The notes beneath the pieces are model-generated. The model had not been told where the DNA came from. It did not search any database and saw nothing but the letters and a program-made list of their open reading frames with translations. Of a stretch of 64,000 bases of DNA, positions 1-25,044 are shown one piece after another. This stretch comes from Strix aluco (lineage: Eukaryota > Chordata > Aves > Strigiformes > Strigidae). Both the position numbers and the translations under genes were made by a program. Where the stretch lies: the NCBI RefSeq assembly GCF_031877795.1, contig NC_133934.1:106270610-106334609 (forward strand), in the 5' to 3' direction. Numbering within the stretch: position 1 is the first letter of the stretch; every line of letters begins with the position of its first letter.

Positions 1-3000
1 AATTGTTTTGTCAGCTTTGCCAGTCTTCTACTCACTCATTTTGGGATAATGATTTGTACCCAGTTAGAGCCAGTATGTTTTCTGAACTTCTTTGCATTGC
101 ATGTTAGATGTAGCCAACACCACAGCTGTAACTGTGATGATTTAGCAGCAGTATATCAGACATCTTGTCTCTAAAATTTTTGAAATATTAGAGAAATGCA
201 TGTTGCAGTCTAAGACTCTCATTTCAAAGGGATGAATTTTGTGAGCTTCAGGAGCAGTGAAGTCTTGCATCCTTTGTTCCTGGAAAATTTTCCTCTGCTT
301 CTAACAAATGAAAGAAAAAAAAATCCAGGGATGTCAAGACTGGTCCTTTACCTCAAGCCAAACACCTAGACCTTGAACTCCTGTTCAGCCTCAGGATATG
401 TTAGGGCAGCCAGAGCATCAAAGGAAATAACAGTATTCCTTTGCCTTGGGCATCTGCTGATCCCAGCTCTGAGCACAAATGCTGTTACCTTGGGAGTATG
501 TGCAATAGAGAGTTGGGAACAAATGCTGTGATTCCAGCCTCATACTTTTTCCTGTCTCCCTGTACTCCTCAGCCTGAAGTCCATGTCTGTCTTTGTGCAT
601 GGTGGATACTGTGTACTGAAGGATAACATATGTATTTTCTCTCTTTGCAGCTCTATTACCTCCATATCTGTCCCTTTTCAAAAACCTCTCGGAGTGCCTC
701 AGTTAAACGATTCAGTGGAAGGCATAGAACTGTTTCCCACACATGATGGAGAGAGAGGGCATTTTACAGGAAGTGTTTTCTAGTACAAGGAAGGAAAGGA
801 GAATAGCAAACCATTTTGGATTTATAGTAGTTGCATATGAGGGGAGTACAATTATATCCATGCTCCTCAAGTGAGAATTAATTTGTCTCTGATTTTTTGA
901 CATTTATTTCCCTGTATTCATCAATGAGTTTCATCAAAAGTGCCTTTGTTTACTGTGAGAAAGTAAAATTACCAATAGAAAGCCCCAACAATCATTCAGC
1001 ATCCACTTCAGTGGTGAGACTCGATAATAGAACCAAGGGGTCCTCTTCTGCTCTCCTGCTCCATGATGTTTGCATCACTTCTAAGTTAAGGAGCCTGTTC
1101 CAATGACAGAGAATCAGGCTTGTAAGTCTTGAAAGGAGTAAGGTGCACATCAGAGTCCTGGAGGCTGAGGTAATGCAAAGTTCATATAAGTGTTTAGGCC
1201 TGTGTTTATGTGATGAGCATACCACAACATAAAAATTAAGGGAGGGGTCCTCTCCTCTCCAGAAGCAGCTGACTTGTACTCAGTACATGAAGTAGTAAGT
1301 TCACTTTTACATGGTTCATCTTGGCCTTTAAAACAGTCTCACAAGCCATGTGAGTGCTATCAGTGGGACATCATGTTGTGACACTAGATAGACTTAGTCT
1401 TGGATGGTAATGAAACATACTGAAATTTCCATTCTCAAGACTAGATATGCTTTTGGACAATCATGATTTGTTGAAAATACTCCTCATTATGGTGCCAGGA
1501 AGGTCGACATATATCTCTCTGATACTGGTTCCACACTGTGGCAGGAGATTTTGGTATCAAGATCTTTGATACTAGTAGGAATCAGTGCTGTGCCTCTTCC
1601 TCATACTGGAATATGGGCAGTCTCTGTGTGCACAGAGTTGAATGGCTGGCAGTGCTAGACCATTCCTCATCTTTACCTGTGAAGGAGATCCTTGATTTAC
1701 TGATGAGTTTACAGAACACACTGGATTCGCAGCTTGCGTTCTTGTACTAATACAACAGTTCCAGTCATTTTGGATTATTTGATGGACACAAAAGTAGTCT
1801 GGCTCCTGACTTATTTTTGTTAAGGTTTACTTGATCAAACTGCCAAGGACTTTTTTCCTCAGTCAGTCCTACATTTGCTGCTCATGATAATCCTGGGCTC
1901 ACTGTTTGAATCTGGATGGGTTATTTGCTGGTGTTTAAATAGCTGGATTTTTTTGGTTGCAGTACGTAATTGACTGATTGATTCTCTTCATACTATTTCC
2001 TTTCTGGACACATTATTCCTGTGGATCTGTCATGAGTTTCTTCCAAAAGCAGCTTCTGAGCTTTACTTGAATTTGGGACTTGACCTCTTTTTCTTCTTTC
2101 TAGAACCTCATGTTTGTAGAGCTGTAATTGACCTAGAGAACTCCTTGTCACAAGATGTTGTGGGTACAAAAAAGTGTATGTGATTTGAAAAGACAAATCC
2201 GTGAAAAAGTAATCTGTTAAGGCATATTAAATATTAAAACTAAAAAACAAGCAGGAAGCTTCTAAGACTTTTCAAGTGACTATTTTGGGGAAGTAACACA
2301 ATGGGCTTCTCCAATTTTTAGCTTGTCTGTCAGGCGTGTGCTGTTGACCACCATCAGAGACGAGAGGTGGGCTAGATGGTCTTGTAGTCTGACTTTGTAT
2401 GCATGTTTTATTTTGACAGTGGCAGTACAGCCTATTAGAACAGTCAAGGCATGTTCCACCAGAATTCACTCTGTAGTGTTGGGTTCTGTAAGAAAAGTCT
2501 CCATTGCTGACATCTGCCAAGTTGTCACATGCAGCTTGTCTACATCTTCACTTGGGTGGGCACTATATATTGCAGAGGCTTTCAAAAGCTCTTACAAGAG
2601 CATTAAGGGCACCAAGATCCATCTCTAGACAGCTGTGATTTTGGGGAAAGTAGGTTGCTGTGTGGAAGTCTTCCGTAATATGATGTTTGTAAATGGTTAA
2701 TTGGTTAATTGCTTAAATATGGAAAAGAAAATACTTATCACTACCTGAAGCTTTTAAGTTATCTTATTCATACACATTTCACTTCTCGCCATCTTTGTTT
2801 TCCAAAGTGCTTGAGTGCAGAGCACCTTCAGGGTGAATATGCACAACCACAGTACATTTTAAAGAACTACAGTACCTGGTAACTGCTTTCTTCCCACTTT
2901 AGAATCCTACTGTCCTTTTCCAAAGAATGAGATTAAGTTTTCCTGCTGCCTTAGAAATTAGTAGTTAGGAAATGCAAGCTGATCTCCAAAATTGCTGGAT

Positions 3001-6000
3001 TCTGGGTTTTTGAAACAGCCTCTCCATGCAGTTTTAACACAGAGGACAAATTCCATTGAACTAAAGGTGACAAACAAGACACCAGGTCTTCCCTGAGAAG
3101 TCTGCTTTGTCTGTTATCTGACCAAAAAAGGATTTTACTGGACCTCATTGAAAAAGTTTTCACTGATGTTTCCAATTTAAAGGAAGAATCACTGATCACT
3201 GTGGAGACCCTGGTGTGAAGCTTTTGCCAGTGGTATTCAGTGAATCATAGTGGTTCCCTAGGGAAAAGAGTATACTTAACAGGGCATCTTCTCTACAAGT
3301 CCATGCCTACAGTGCACACAATGAGCTTGAGAAATCTTATATTCTTTAAAAAGGAGAGGCTTCTTTATCTGACCTATCAGACAAAAAAAAAATGAATTGG
3401 CCTTAAAAAGCCAAATTTGATGCAATTGTTAAGAATTTGGGGATTGTTAAAAATGTATCTTTTATTACCAGAATTTTTATAATTTGTTTGGGACAGGTGG
3501 CAGAGGTGCTGTTACCTCTAAAAGCAATTTCAGCATTGTATTTGGCCTTTTGCCTACCAGTGTTCTGGGATGTGCAACAGAAGACAACCCCAAAACATTA
3601 GTTTAATTTGGTGTCCCTGTAAGAGTATTTTAGAAAATCTCATTTCACCATAGTTATAGCAAAGGTAAAGTGTAGTCTCCTTCCTCTAGACTAAGAGGAG
3701 ACAAGTTACTATACTCAGTGTAGTTATGTTCAAAAGTAATAAAATCTTCTTAAAAAAAGTGTTTCAGGGTAATTGATCTAATCCCTATTCTTGAGTACTA
3801 CCATGTCAAAAGTCAGTAAGGGATCTTTGAAAAGTTCATCTACTGCCAAGTCAAAATGCTTGACTGTCATCACTCCCTCCTTCTACTATAAACTTTGTTT
3901 TTTCTGAGACTGGGGAAGAAAAATGACAAGGGATTTTTCCCCACTCTTTCCAGTCATTACTATATAGGATTGACCTCATGTTTTTCAAGTGGTTTTGCCT
4001 TATTTATATGACCTTCTGAAAAGGTCATACTGTGTCAGGTATATTCATCTAGGATTTCTGTGCCATTCTTCAAGACGGACAGCTGTGAATCTACTGGGAG
4101 GGCAAATGAAGTTGTAGGCATCCCATTAGTGCCGCTAGTTACAGTACTTATGCTTCCAGTTGCATCATGCTTCCCCCATTCAAATTGGGGTTGTCTTCCC
4201 TCCTGAAAGTGTGTTTTCTCCACCATTTCTAATTCCAGAAATTTAACGTGGAATACATTTTGTCTATGATATCAACTAGGAATTTTTTTTCTTATCCACA
4301 GACTTACAAAACTCATGTCTCCATATGTCTACTGAAAATTTCTCATGAAAAATATCTAAGAATAAAGATTGGTGTCTCTTCCTGCCAAATTGTCACTCTG
4401 CAAGTTTCTTCGGTGTTTTGAATGATGGCTTGGCTGAGAGCAGGTGAAATTGATAAAAATGAATAACAATTTAAAATGTGTAGTTGGCACATTGTAGCTG
4501 CTGCCACACCGTACTTCCCTGAGACTTTATTGCCATCTCCTTTATTTTGTTTCTCTTTGTTTTCTGTTTGTTTGTTTCCAGTTCTTCAGATTAGCACAAC
4601 AGAGCACTTAGCATTGTAGTATCCAAATGAGATCTTCAGATCCTAAGGTATAGTTAGAGATTTCCGTAGCAAGTGTCCTTTGAGGGGGCAGATGTCAAAT
4701 TGTTTAATGCAAGGCAGCTTGTTGCAAGATGGATGTCTTCCAGCAACTCTTGTTGTGAGTCAGACTGTCTGCTACAGCTTTCTCTCACAAGTAGAGTTTC
4801 TTACAAATCCTTGGAAACAGTGGAGATCTCCCAAGCATCTAGTCTACCTGCAAGAGGGTTTCAGCACTTCAAAAGACCATAAATTTTTGTTTTAAGAAAG
4901 GACCAGAGCATGGTTACCAAGACGTCCCCCAGTCATTACACTATGTGCATTGCACAAATCCTGTAAGATTTGCCCCTGGCTGCACAGCAAATCTTTGTTT
5001 TATCTGCTTCCTGACGAGGATAATAACTTCAGGAGAAAAAAAAATCCTTCCTGAAGAATGTCAGGAAATCTCTGGTTTGATATGACCCAGCTGCCTTTTT
5101 TTGTCAAGTGATGTACATGCACTGGCCATGATATATTATTATAATGCCTCATGCTGATTTCTGTATGTGAAGAATGAATATCTGTAAACAGCTAGTGAGA
5201 AACGTCTGAGTGTTGGCAGACCAGAAAAGGAAGTCACCTTTGCTTTCTGCAACATGCATAACCCCTACATGTAATTATTTCTTGCATCGGTCTCTGTGGA
5301 CAGCAATGAGGTATCATCTTGCTTAGCCAGCTAAGTTGGAATGAGAGATGAATATCACCCTGCACAAAGACCACTACCCCCACTATCTCCCTGAAAGGGA
5401 GAAAAATAAATCTTTGTCTTCAGAAGATACCGCTTGAAAGATTGGTATTCCTTGGTATAATTCAACAGTGCCAGCATATACCACAGGGGAGAGAGTTTCT
5501 GCTTGAAAACTGTTCACTAAATCTGCAGGATGTGGGAAACCAATAATGTGTGGGGATTTTTTTGCCACAAACAACAGCTGTAAAGAAACCTCTGTTCTGT
5601 ACTAGATATAAAGATCCTTATCCCTAAGTGTATTTTCCATGAAATCATAGCCCAGTTCTGGAAAAGGCCCAGCTGCTTGGTTGAATGCCTTCAGACTGTC
5701 TCTGCCATCTTCCCTATGCAACCTAGCCCTAGATAAGGATGTTCTAAAAGAAGCCGAGTAACTGAGGTCTGTAATCTTTGAAATTAGTCTTTCCTGGAAA
5801 CATACTGTGACATCCAAAGTATATGTTCTTTCTGAAATTATGGGCGTAAGTGGCATCTCAAATGCATTACTGTCATTTAGAGAAGTAAGAGAATGGCAAC
5901 CATTAATCAGCAATTTTCATTTGCTGTATATCTTGTTGATGTATCTGAATTCATTTCTAAGACAATCTGTTTCCCAATGAGTAAAACTGTCTCATCTCTT

Positions 6001-9000
6001 CCACGTTGACTTGTTCAATGATAAAGGATCTTGCATTTGCACAGGGTATCTGAAGCCTCTCTTCAAGAGAGGACAAAAGACACTGTGCTTAGTTGCTTCC
6101 CTCTGTGACTTCTGGAGCTGCATCAGAAATGAACCAGGGCTTAAATGGCTTCCCTGTATATAAAAGAAAATATTGGTAAAGCAGACACCTGAAAGTCCAG
6201 GTGTTCTTTTACTAGACATCATAGTATGCATGTTAGTTATTAATTTTATGCAGCTTTTGACCAATATATTCTAGTGATTTTGAACATAAAAAAAATTTTA
6301 GTAGATGTTATTTTTAAAGAATTAGAAGACATATTTTCCTCCCTGCACTGTACAAAATTGCGGCTGTTACTCTAAACCACAATTAATGTAGGTTATAGGC
6401 AGCCCATACAACCATCTATTATTTTGCACTATCACAAATCAGTATAGTTTTGCAGGTGTGTAGATATCACACTGTTGGCTCCATATGTATTGAAAACTGT
6501 ATTTTCTTGATTGATTTCATTGCCTTTCAATCACTTATTAAGAGAAGACAACTCAGTACTATAGAGTTGATGTTTTGCATGCCACCAGAAACACTTGTTC
6601 TGCACAATAGAATGGGCCCTAGAGCTGCATCCTGCTCACCCTGTGGTACTGAACCTGCCCTGCATTGGACCCCAGACCATATTGAAGACATCTGCCTCAT
6701 AAAACATTGCAGCGGATCCTCTTCTGTCATGGGATGGCTGTAGTGGTTTAATTTACAAAGTAGTCTGAGCCTGGAGACCTCCTGTATTTCTGCTCTGATG
6801 AGGACACTCCAGTCGTAAGTAAGGAAAGCTTCAGAGCAGCATAGAAAGATAAGAAAAGGATCTGTGAACTGAGAGAATGGAGATGTGGTAGCTACAACAA
6901 AGAGAGATGAGAGACATCGCAGGACAGAGCAGAACAGAGCTATGATGTTGCCAGAGGAGTGGACAGGTATGTTTGTCTTTTGTATCTTTTATTACTTTTG
7001 GACATGGTCCTCTTGTTTGCTGTGTGTATTGATGACTATTGGTTATGGAAAGGTGAAACACAAAGCAGTATGTCCCAGTTCACATAGTGGTAACAGGGAT
7101 GTGCTACTGCTTTTTGTAAGCACAGTGAGATAGCTAGAAACTATCCAACCCAAAGACCAGGGAACAAAGACTCATTTAGTCTGCAAAGACTATTCTTTGC
7201 TGCAGTATCAGTGTACATTCCTGTAATTACTGAAGCAGTGTTCCTTGCAGAGCTTTACAATGTGCTACAGCCTGAAAAACAAGGTGTTCAGGTTCAGGTC
7301 TAGGCCTCCTGCATACTACAATAGAGTATGCCAGAGAAGCAGGGACTACACAGATGGTTGGTTGGTCATCAGTGTAGGATCTGCCTTATGGTAGTGCAGA
7401 ATAGAGTTTTTTCACTCTTTCTAACCATTGATCTTTGTTAGAGAGACAGAGTGTGCTGGGATTGTTTTCATCAGCTTTTGTTTGTTCCTGCGAACAACAA
7501 AAGGGAACTGTTGGGAGCTGTATTCAGTGTTGGCAGTGAAGATCCCACTTTTTCTTTCCCATTGTCTTCCTCAATTTGCCAGCTAGCAACAGAGCATATA
7601 GAGAACTGCCCTCTGCTTTCTCACACTAGTGTCCTGAAACGTTTTGGTGGTAAGCCTGTGCCCAGGAGTGTATTCAATCTGTTATTAACCCCATGTAGAT
7701 AGTTTAGTTTGTTGCTGAATTATAGCTAAAACACCCCTAGAAAACTATTTTGATTGTAAGAAAATTAATTCGGATCCTGTCTCACAAATCTTATTTTCAA
7801 ATGTTGCTAGGGAAACAGAAGGCTGGAGAGAGAAGCAGTAACTGAAATGTGTGTTTGACTTGAAGGATTACTGTACCCGTGAGATTACCCATGTCCTTAC
7901 TGGTTGGACACTCTGAGACTCTTCTCCCCTGATTTTCCATTGCCATTTCACCTCCTTTCCAAGAAGACAAATGGCTTCGTCCTTCTGCCACCCCTCCCTG
8001 CCACTGAGGAGCAGCAGTGAACAAGGGCTAATAAGACAGACCCACCTCAAGGGGCTTGCCAGGGTTAATCCGTGGGTGGTTCTGACATGCTCCAAGTGCC
8101 ACGTAGGACTGTGAGCTGTGCGAGTGTTCTAGCTCAGCTCTTTGCAGCTCCCCCTCCTTGGGTTTGTTTTTTCCCCTTTACTAGCAAGGAAGCCCTTCAA
8201 TTGGATGGGCAGCAGAGCCAGCCCAGGGCTCAGGAGGAACAATGACCAAAGAACAGACTGCAGCTTGTAAACCAAAACCTCCCCAGGGGCTGCTGCTAAA
8301 AGGAGATTAGAGAGAATTCCTACTCCAATTGGCATCTGGATTCCCCCCCACCCCCCATTGCAGCCACTACATTTCTGGCCTGTCTATCAGCATGGTAGTG
8401 TATTTGCTCCCTCCTTGGGCAGGTCACGTGGAAGCATGGGCATGGCCAGCTGTACAGGGCATAGTAACACAGTAGTGCTGCAGGACTGATCAGAGCTGCA
8501 CCTTTCATCATCACACCAATGACAGGTCAAGGAGCCCCAGAATGATGAAAGGGATAAAGATAAGTGTTGGGGAGTGCCTCTATCAGAGCATGTCTGCCCC
8601 AGCCAAAATGTCACATAGCTTGGCAGGCTCCCTCCACTGACCCACCCTTGCTATCCTCTAGCCAGCTGGTGATGGTGCAGGAAGGGTTGTTTATAGTTTA
8701 TTAAGATGTTTGAGATTACACGTTACGGCAGCCTCACGTGAGGTATATGGAAGCAGCCACTATTGTAAAGGGCTTGATGGAAGAGCTGAATTCTGAGCTG
8801 ACCATGGAGAGCCCTCGCCACAAGTGATTAACCAGCTAGGTATCATTTTACGCTCAGTTACTGGAGACCAGGAATTGGGAGGGGACAGGGAGGAACCTCT
8901 GTGGTCTCTAGAACATGACTTTAAGTAGTTGTGGTTTGGAGTCAGAGAGGCAGCCTCTGAGTCTCATATGGCATGCAAGCACTGGAGATTTTTACCTTTG

Positions 9001-9511
9001 GGACTATCTGTGGCTGAAAAAAAAAATAAAGAGTACATTGATTTCTTGCCTGGGCAACATCTGTGAGCTTTTTATAAGCATCTGCAATGTTCATGGTAAA
9101 TTGGGAGGAGGGATGTGTTCTCTACCTGTGTGTACAATTCTGTGCTAGCAGACCATATATATTCAAATGGACACAGAACATCTGTCAGCTGTGGCAACTG
9201 CACTGCCCTGGTTATTTAAACAGTATTGTTGGAAATGTTTTACATTTGAGGGGAGCTTTCTATAAAAGCAGATGCCAGAGGTGATATACATGTCTGGACT
9301 GGGGTGGGGCAGGGCACATATACACCAGGCACAGTTTGAGGGTACCAAGGAATTTCCATTCTGGGGCTCTCTGGTTGGCCTAAATTCTGGCTGTTCCTTT
9401 GAAGAGACATTTTGGAAAGGGTTTTAGACTGAGTGTGCCACAGCAGTAGCAAATTAAAAACAGCAAACCATCTAACCCTCCAACAAACAACTTGCTTGTG
9501 AAAAAAAGAGC
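1..9511. other. Left flank with no supportable gene
   Basis: AT-rich sequence with only short chance reading frames on both strands. In human the plus-strand gene TTLL5 ends a few kb from the TGFB3 3' end, so its last exon or 3' UTR could lie here. I could not recognise any TTLL5 coding exon. The only identifiable element is a CR1-like 3' end near 2.35 kb. Several AATAAA hexamers occur on the plus strand (for example around 4,362 and 9,025), but none can be tied to a gene. Confidence 0.5.
2334..2408 (+). repeat. CR1-type retroposon 3' end, degraded
   Basis: The core GTGGGCTAGATGGTCTTGTA followed by GTCTGACTTTGTATG resembles the widespread reptilian CR1 3' tail (GGGCTAGATGGACC, then GGTCTGACCCAGTATGGC). 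It is diverged, so the insertion is old. A reverse-orientation relative lies in TGFB3 intron 1 near 19.98 kb. The left boundary is not defined. Confidence 0.55.
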
Positions 9512-9527
9512 ATCTCCCCCCCAAATA

Positions 9528-9533
9528 TTTATT
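9528..9533 (-). terminator. TGFB3: TGFB3 poly(A) signal AATAAA
   Basis: TTTATT on the plus strand reads AATAAA on the TGFB3 strand, about 980 nt past the stop codon, which suits a TGFB3 3' UTR of about 1 kb. A U-rich stretch (TTTTTTTC) follows about 20-25 nt further on, as expected for a downstream processing element. I saw no other canonical hexamer between the stop codon and this point. The cleavage site is probably around 9,510-9,515. Confidence 0.65.
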
Positions 9534-10049
9534 TTTTACAATGTTTTGAGATTACTATTTTTTAAGTCTTGGCAGATGAGCCTGGGTCACGTTTAGGTCA
9601 CTGTGCAGAACCAGGTGCAGAACACCCCGAAGCACTTCACAAACCACAACAGACAAGAGGTCCTCAGGGTGTATCAGCTCACAAATGAATGGGCCCATAT
9701 TCAGGTACCCACAGATATTGCTCCTGCCCTGACCCAGAAACCATCTCTCAGAAACTCCAGGAAGGGAAAAGAGCTGAATGGAGACATCAGTCCCTCTGAA
9801 AATGGACTTAGCACCCTCTTTCCTTGTATTTGCCCACCCTCAGCAGGCTGGCTGGGAGCCTTGCAGTTTGCATTAGAAACCAATAGCCAGGATCTGCCAA
9901 TTGAATTTACAGGTCTGGCAGACACAGTTTCAGTTGCAGGACTCTGGATCACAGCTCTGAGGAACAAAAGTCTAAGTGTATCTCTGAGCATTTCTTCTCT
10001 CAGCAGCTTCCCTTCTTGATGCATTTTCTTTCTCTAAAGAAACTTTCAC

Positions 10050-10072
10050 GGTTTCCCCCTACAGGGGAAACC
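10050..10072 (-). other. Perfect stem-loop in TGFB3 3' UTR
   Basis: GGTTTCCCC and GGGGAAACC are exact reverse complements separated by a 5-nt loop, giving a 9-bp GC-rich hairpin in the transcript about 440 nt after the stop codon. Its function is unknown. Confidence 0.6.
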
Positions 10073-10511
10073 TCTAATTCTTCAGGCCAGTGGGGAAGGC
10101 TGAGGTCCTAAGATAGCTAAAGCTAGATTAGAAAACATCTCCCCATTTCCATTCCCCCTTTCACCTGCTCTTTCTCATTCTCTTGCTTTCCCAGCTCAAC
10201 CACCCAGCATTCAAATACAGAGCAGTTCCTCCACCCTATCCTTCTCTTCTGCACCAACTGTCCAGCCATTTTGGAGAGTGTGGCCTTCGTGTCACGAAAG
10301 TAACTCCCAGAAGGAACATGACACTGCCAACAAGACCAAGAAATGTTCCAGAAGAGATCCCCAAGGGCTTCCAGACCCTAAGCCACAGGGTTTGGCACTC
10401 AGCCCTCAGCATGCATAGTCTCTGACCCCCAGTTACTTTTGTGTTAGCCTGGGAGCAGGAGAGTGGGTGCTGACAGTTTCTCTCTTGGCTTTGGGCGGGC
10501 CAGGGTGCCTT

Positions 10512-23960
<13,449 letters not shown>

Positions 23961-24115
23961 GTGCGAGGGGGCGGCGGCGGGGGCCCCCGGGAGAGACCCC
24001 CGGGCGGCGGCGAGCGAGCGCGGGGGACCGGGCGGTGTGCTGGCGGCAGCCTCTCCAGATCCCGCAGGCTGAGGCTTGGCGAGGAGGTGCATGAACTCAC
24101 TGCGCCGTGCGCGAC

Positions 24116-24199
24116 TCAGGACTTCCAGGAAGAGCTGGCAGCGCTCCGCAAGGAGAAGCGGCAGGCGCCGTGCCTCGCCGCGCCGGGCTCCTTCCCCAT
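24116..24199 (-). CDS. Upstream ORF of 27 codons in TGFB3 leader
   Basis: ATG at 24,199 opens a frame beginning [10 protein letters not shown] and ending SSSWKS before TGA at 24,116. It is out of frame with TGFB3 and ends 155 nt before the main ATG, so reinitiation would be possible. A regulatory rather than functional peptide is more likely. Confidence 0.35.
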   Translation of the reverse strand: MGKEPGAARHGACRFSLRSAASSSWKS

Positions 24200-24258
24200 G
24201 CGCCGCCCCGCGTCCCGCGGAGCCGGGGGCGCCCCGCCGCGCCGCGCCGCCGCACGTG

Positions 24259-24327
24259 TCAGCGGCCCGCGCCGCCCCGCCGCCGCGGGGGGAGCGCGCC
24301 GCCCGCCCCTCTCGCTGCACCATTCAT
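24259..24327 (-). CDS. Upstream ORF of 22 codons in TGFB3 leader
   Basis: ATG at 24,327 overlaps the in-frame ATG at 24,323 (ATGAATGG). The frame starts [10 protein letters not shown] and stops at TGA, 24,261-24,259. It could compete with initiation at 24,323. Confidence 0.35.
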   Translation of the reverse strand: MNGAARGAGGALPPRRRGGAGR

Positions 24328-24348
24328 GCCCCCGCCGGGCCCCGCGCC

Positions 24349-24354
24349 CTACAT
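24349..24354 (-). promoter_or_regulatory. Start-stop minimal uORF (ATG TAG)
   Basis: The plus strand CTACAT is ATGTAG on the TGFB3 strand: an initiation codon directly followed by a stop. It is the first ATG of the predicted leader. Such elements are known to stall ribosomes in other mRNAs; a role here is inferred. Confidence 0.5.
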
Positions 24355-24550
24355 CGCCCGGTGCCCGACCCACGGCCCGGCGGCCGGGAGCGCGGCGCTG
24401 CGACGCTCCCCGCCCAGCCGGTAGCAGCGCCGCCGGGCCGCCTGCTGACCCCCGCGGGCTCCGCTGGCCGCCGTGCCCCGGCCGCGCACCGCGCCGCGCC
24501 GCGCCGCCCCTCCCGCGCGCACTGCCTCTCCCTCGGCCTCACCGCTGAAA

Positions 24551-24557
24551 TTTTATA
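24551..24557 (-). promoter_or_regulatory. TGFB3: TGFB3 TATA box
   Basis: TATAAAA on the minus strand, embedded in an otherwise very GC-rich region about 590 nt upstream of the main ATG. Mammalian TGFB3 promoters also pair a TATA box with a nearby CRE, and the same arrangement is seen here. It predicts initiation near 24,526. Confidence 0.8.
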
Positions 24558-24568
24558 CCTCCCTCCCA

Positions 24569-24576
24569 TGACGTCC
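24569..24576 (-). promoter_or_regulatory. TGFB3: CRE/ATF-like site
   Basis: TGACGTCC on the plus strand (GGACGTCA on the TGFB3 strand) matches seven of eight bases of the cAMP-response element. It lies about 12 nt upstream of the TATA box, where the conserved TGFB3 CRE is expected. Confidence 0.7.
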
Positions 24577-24977
24577 CCGGGACGGGGCTCGGGCGGGGGA
24601 GGGAGCTCCAAGCCCGTCCTTCACCCGCAGCACCGCGCTAATGGCTTCAGCAGCCGCGCAGCCACCGCCGCCCGCCTCCGCCGCCCCCCCCCCCCCCCCG
24701 CCTCGCCGGGCCTCGCCGCCGCCCCCCGCGCGGCCGCCGGCGCCGGGCCCCTCGCGCCCCGGGGCCGGGCCCCTCCGCGGCGGGGCGGCCCCGCTCGCCC
24801 TCCGACGTGGCCGCCGCTCGGCCGCGGCGCGCGGGTGCCCCCTGCTGGCGCCGGCCGGGCAGCGGCGGGCGCAGGGCGGCGGCGGCGGCCGGGCCCTTCG
24901 CGGTGGTCCGCCGCGCGCTGGCGGGCGGCGCGGGGAGGCCCCTCCCGTTTCCAGCTGCGAAATCGCATTAAAAGCGG

Positions 24978-25012
24978 CTAAAAATACCCCGAATACTTTC
25001 CTGATGTGGTTT
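24978..25012 (-). promoter_or_regulatory. AT-rich upstream element with MEF2-like and RUNX-like motifs
   Basis: An island of AT-rich sequence in GC-rich surroundings, about 420-455 nt upstream of the TATA box. It contains CTAAAAATAC (one base off the MEF2 consensus) and TGTGGTTT (a RUNX core), with an ETS-like TTTCCTG between them. Sequence-specific constraint is suggested by the composition break. Binding is not shown. Confidence 0.35.
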
Positions 25013-25020
25013 CTTTCCGA

Positions 25021-25044
25021 GGGAGGGAGGGAGGGAGGGAGGGG
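25021..25044 (+). repeat. (GGGA)n tract, quadruplex-prone
   Basis: Five to six GGGA units run directly into GGGG. It satisfies the simple G-quadruplex pattern on the plus strand (C-rich on the TGFB3 strand), about 470 nt upstream of the TATA box. Confidence 0.7.

Larger units (their letters stand above)
9512..10511 (-). other. TGFB3: TGFB3 3' untranslated region
   Basis: This is the sequence between the TGFB3 stop codon and the first canonical poly(A) signal on the minus strand. It contains a 138-codon open frame on the opposite strand and a 107-codon one on the same strand; neither looks like a protein. A perfect 9-bp stem-loop lies at 10,050-10,072. The 3' end is inferred from the hexamer, not from transcript data. 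Confidence 0.6.
23961..24526 (-). other. TGFB3: TGFB3 5' leader with five upstream ATGs
   Basis: Very GC-rich sequence between the predicted start site (about 30 nt past the TATA box) and the MKM start. On the minus strand it holds ATGs at 24,354, 24,327, 24,323, 24,199 and 24,092. Three open short uORFs, and two (24,323 and 24,092) are in frame with TGFB3 without an intervening stop. Long, uORF-rich leaders that restrain translation are known for mammalian TGFB3. The transcription start is predicted, not measured. Confidence 0.6.

Noticed and set aside
4035-4226. Minus-strand 63-codon frame with protein-like composition, and similar ones at 5,383-5,913
   Set aside because: I considered a pseudogene or antisense exon. 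No recognisable family, no linked exons in phase, and lengths within chance expectation.
9603-10024. 138- and 107-codon frames downstream of the TGFB3 stop
   Set aside because: They lie in the inferred TGFB3 3' UTR on opposite strands with no recognisable domain.
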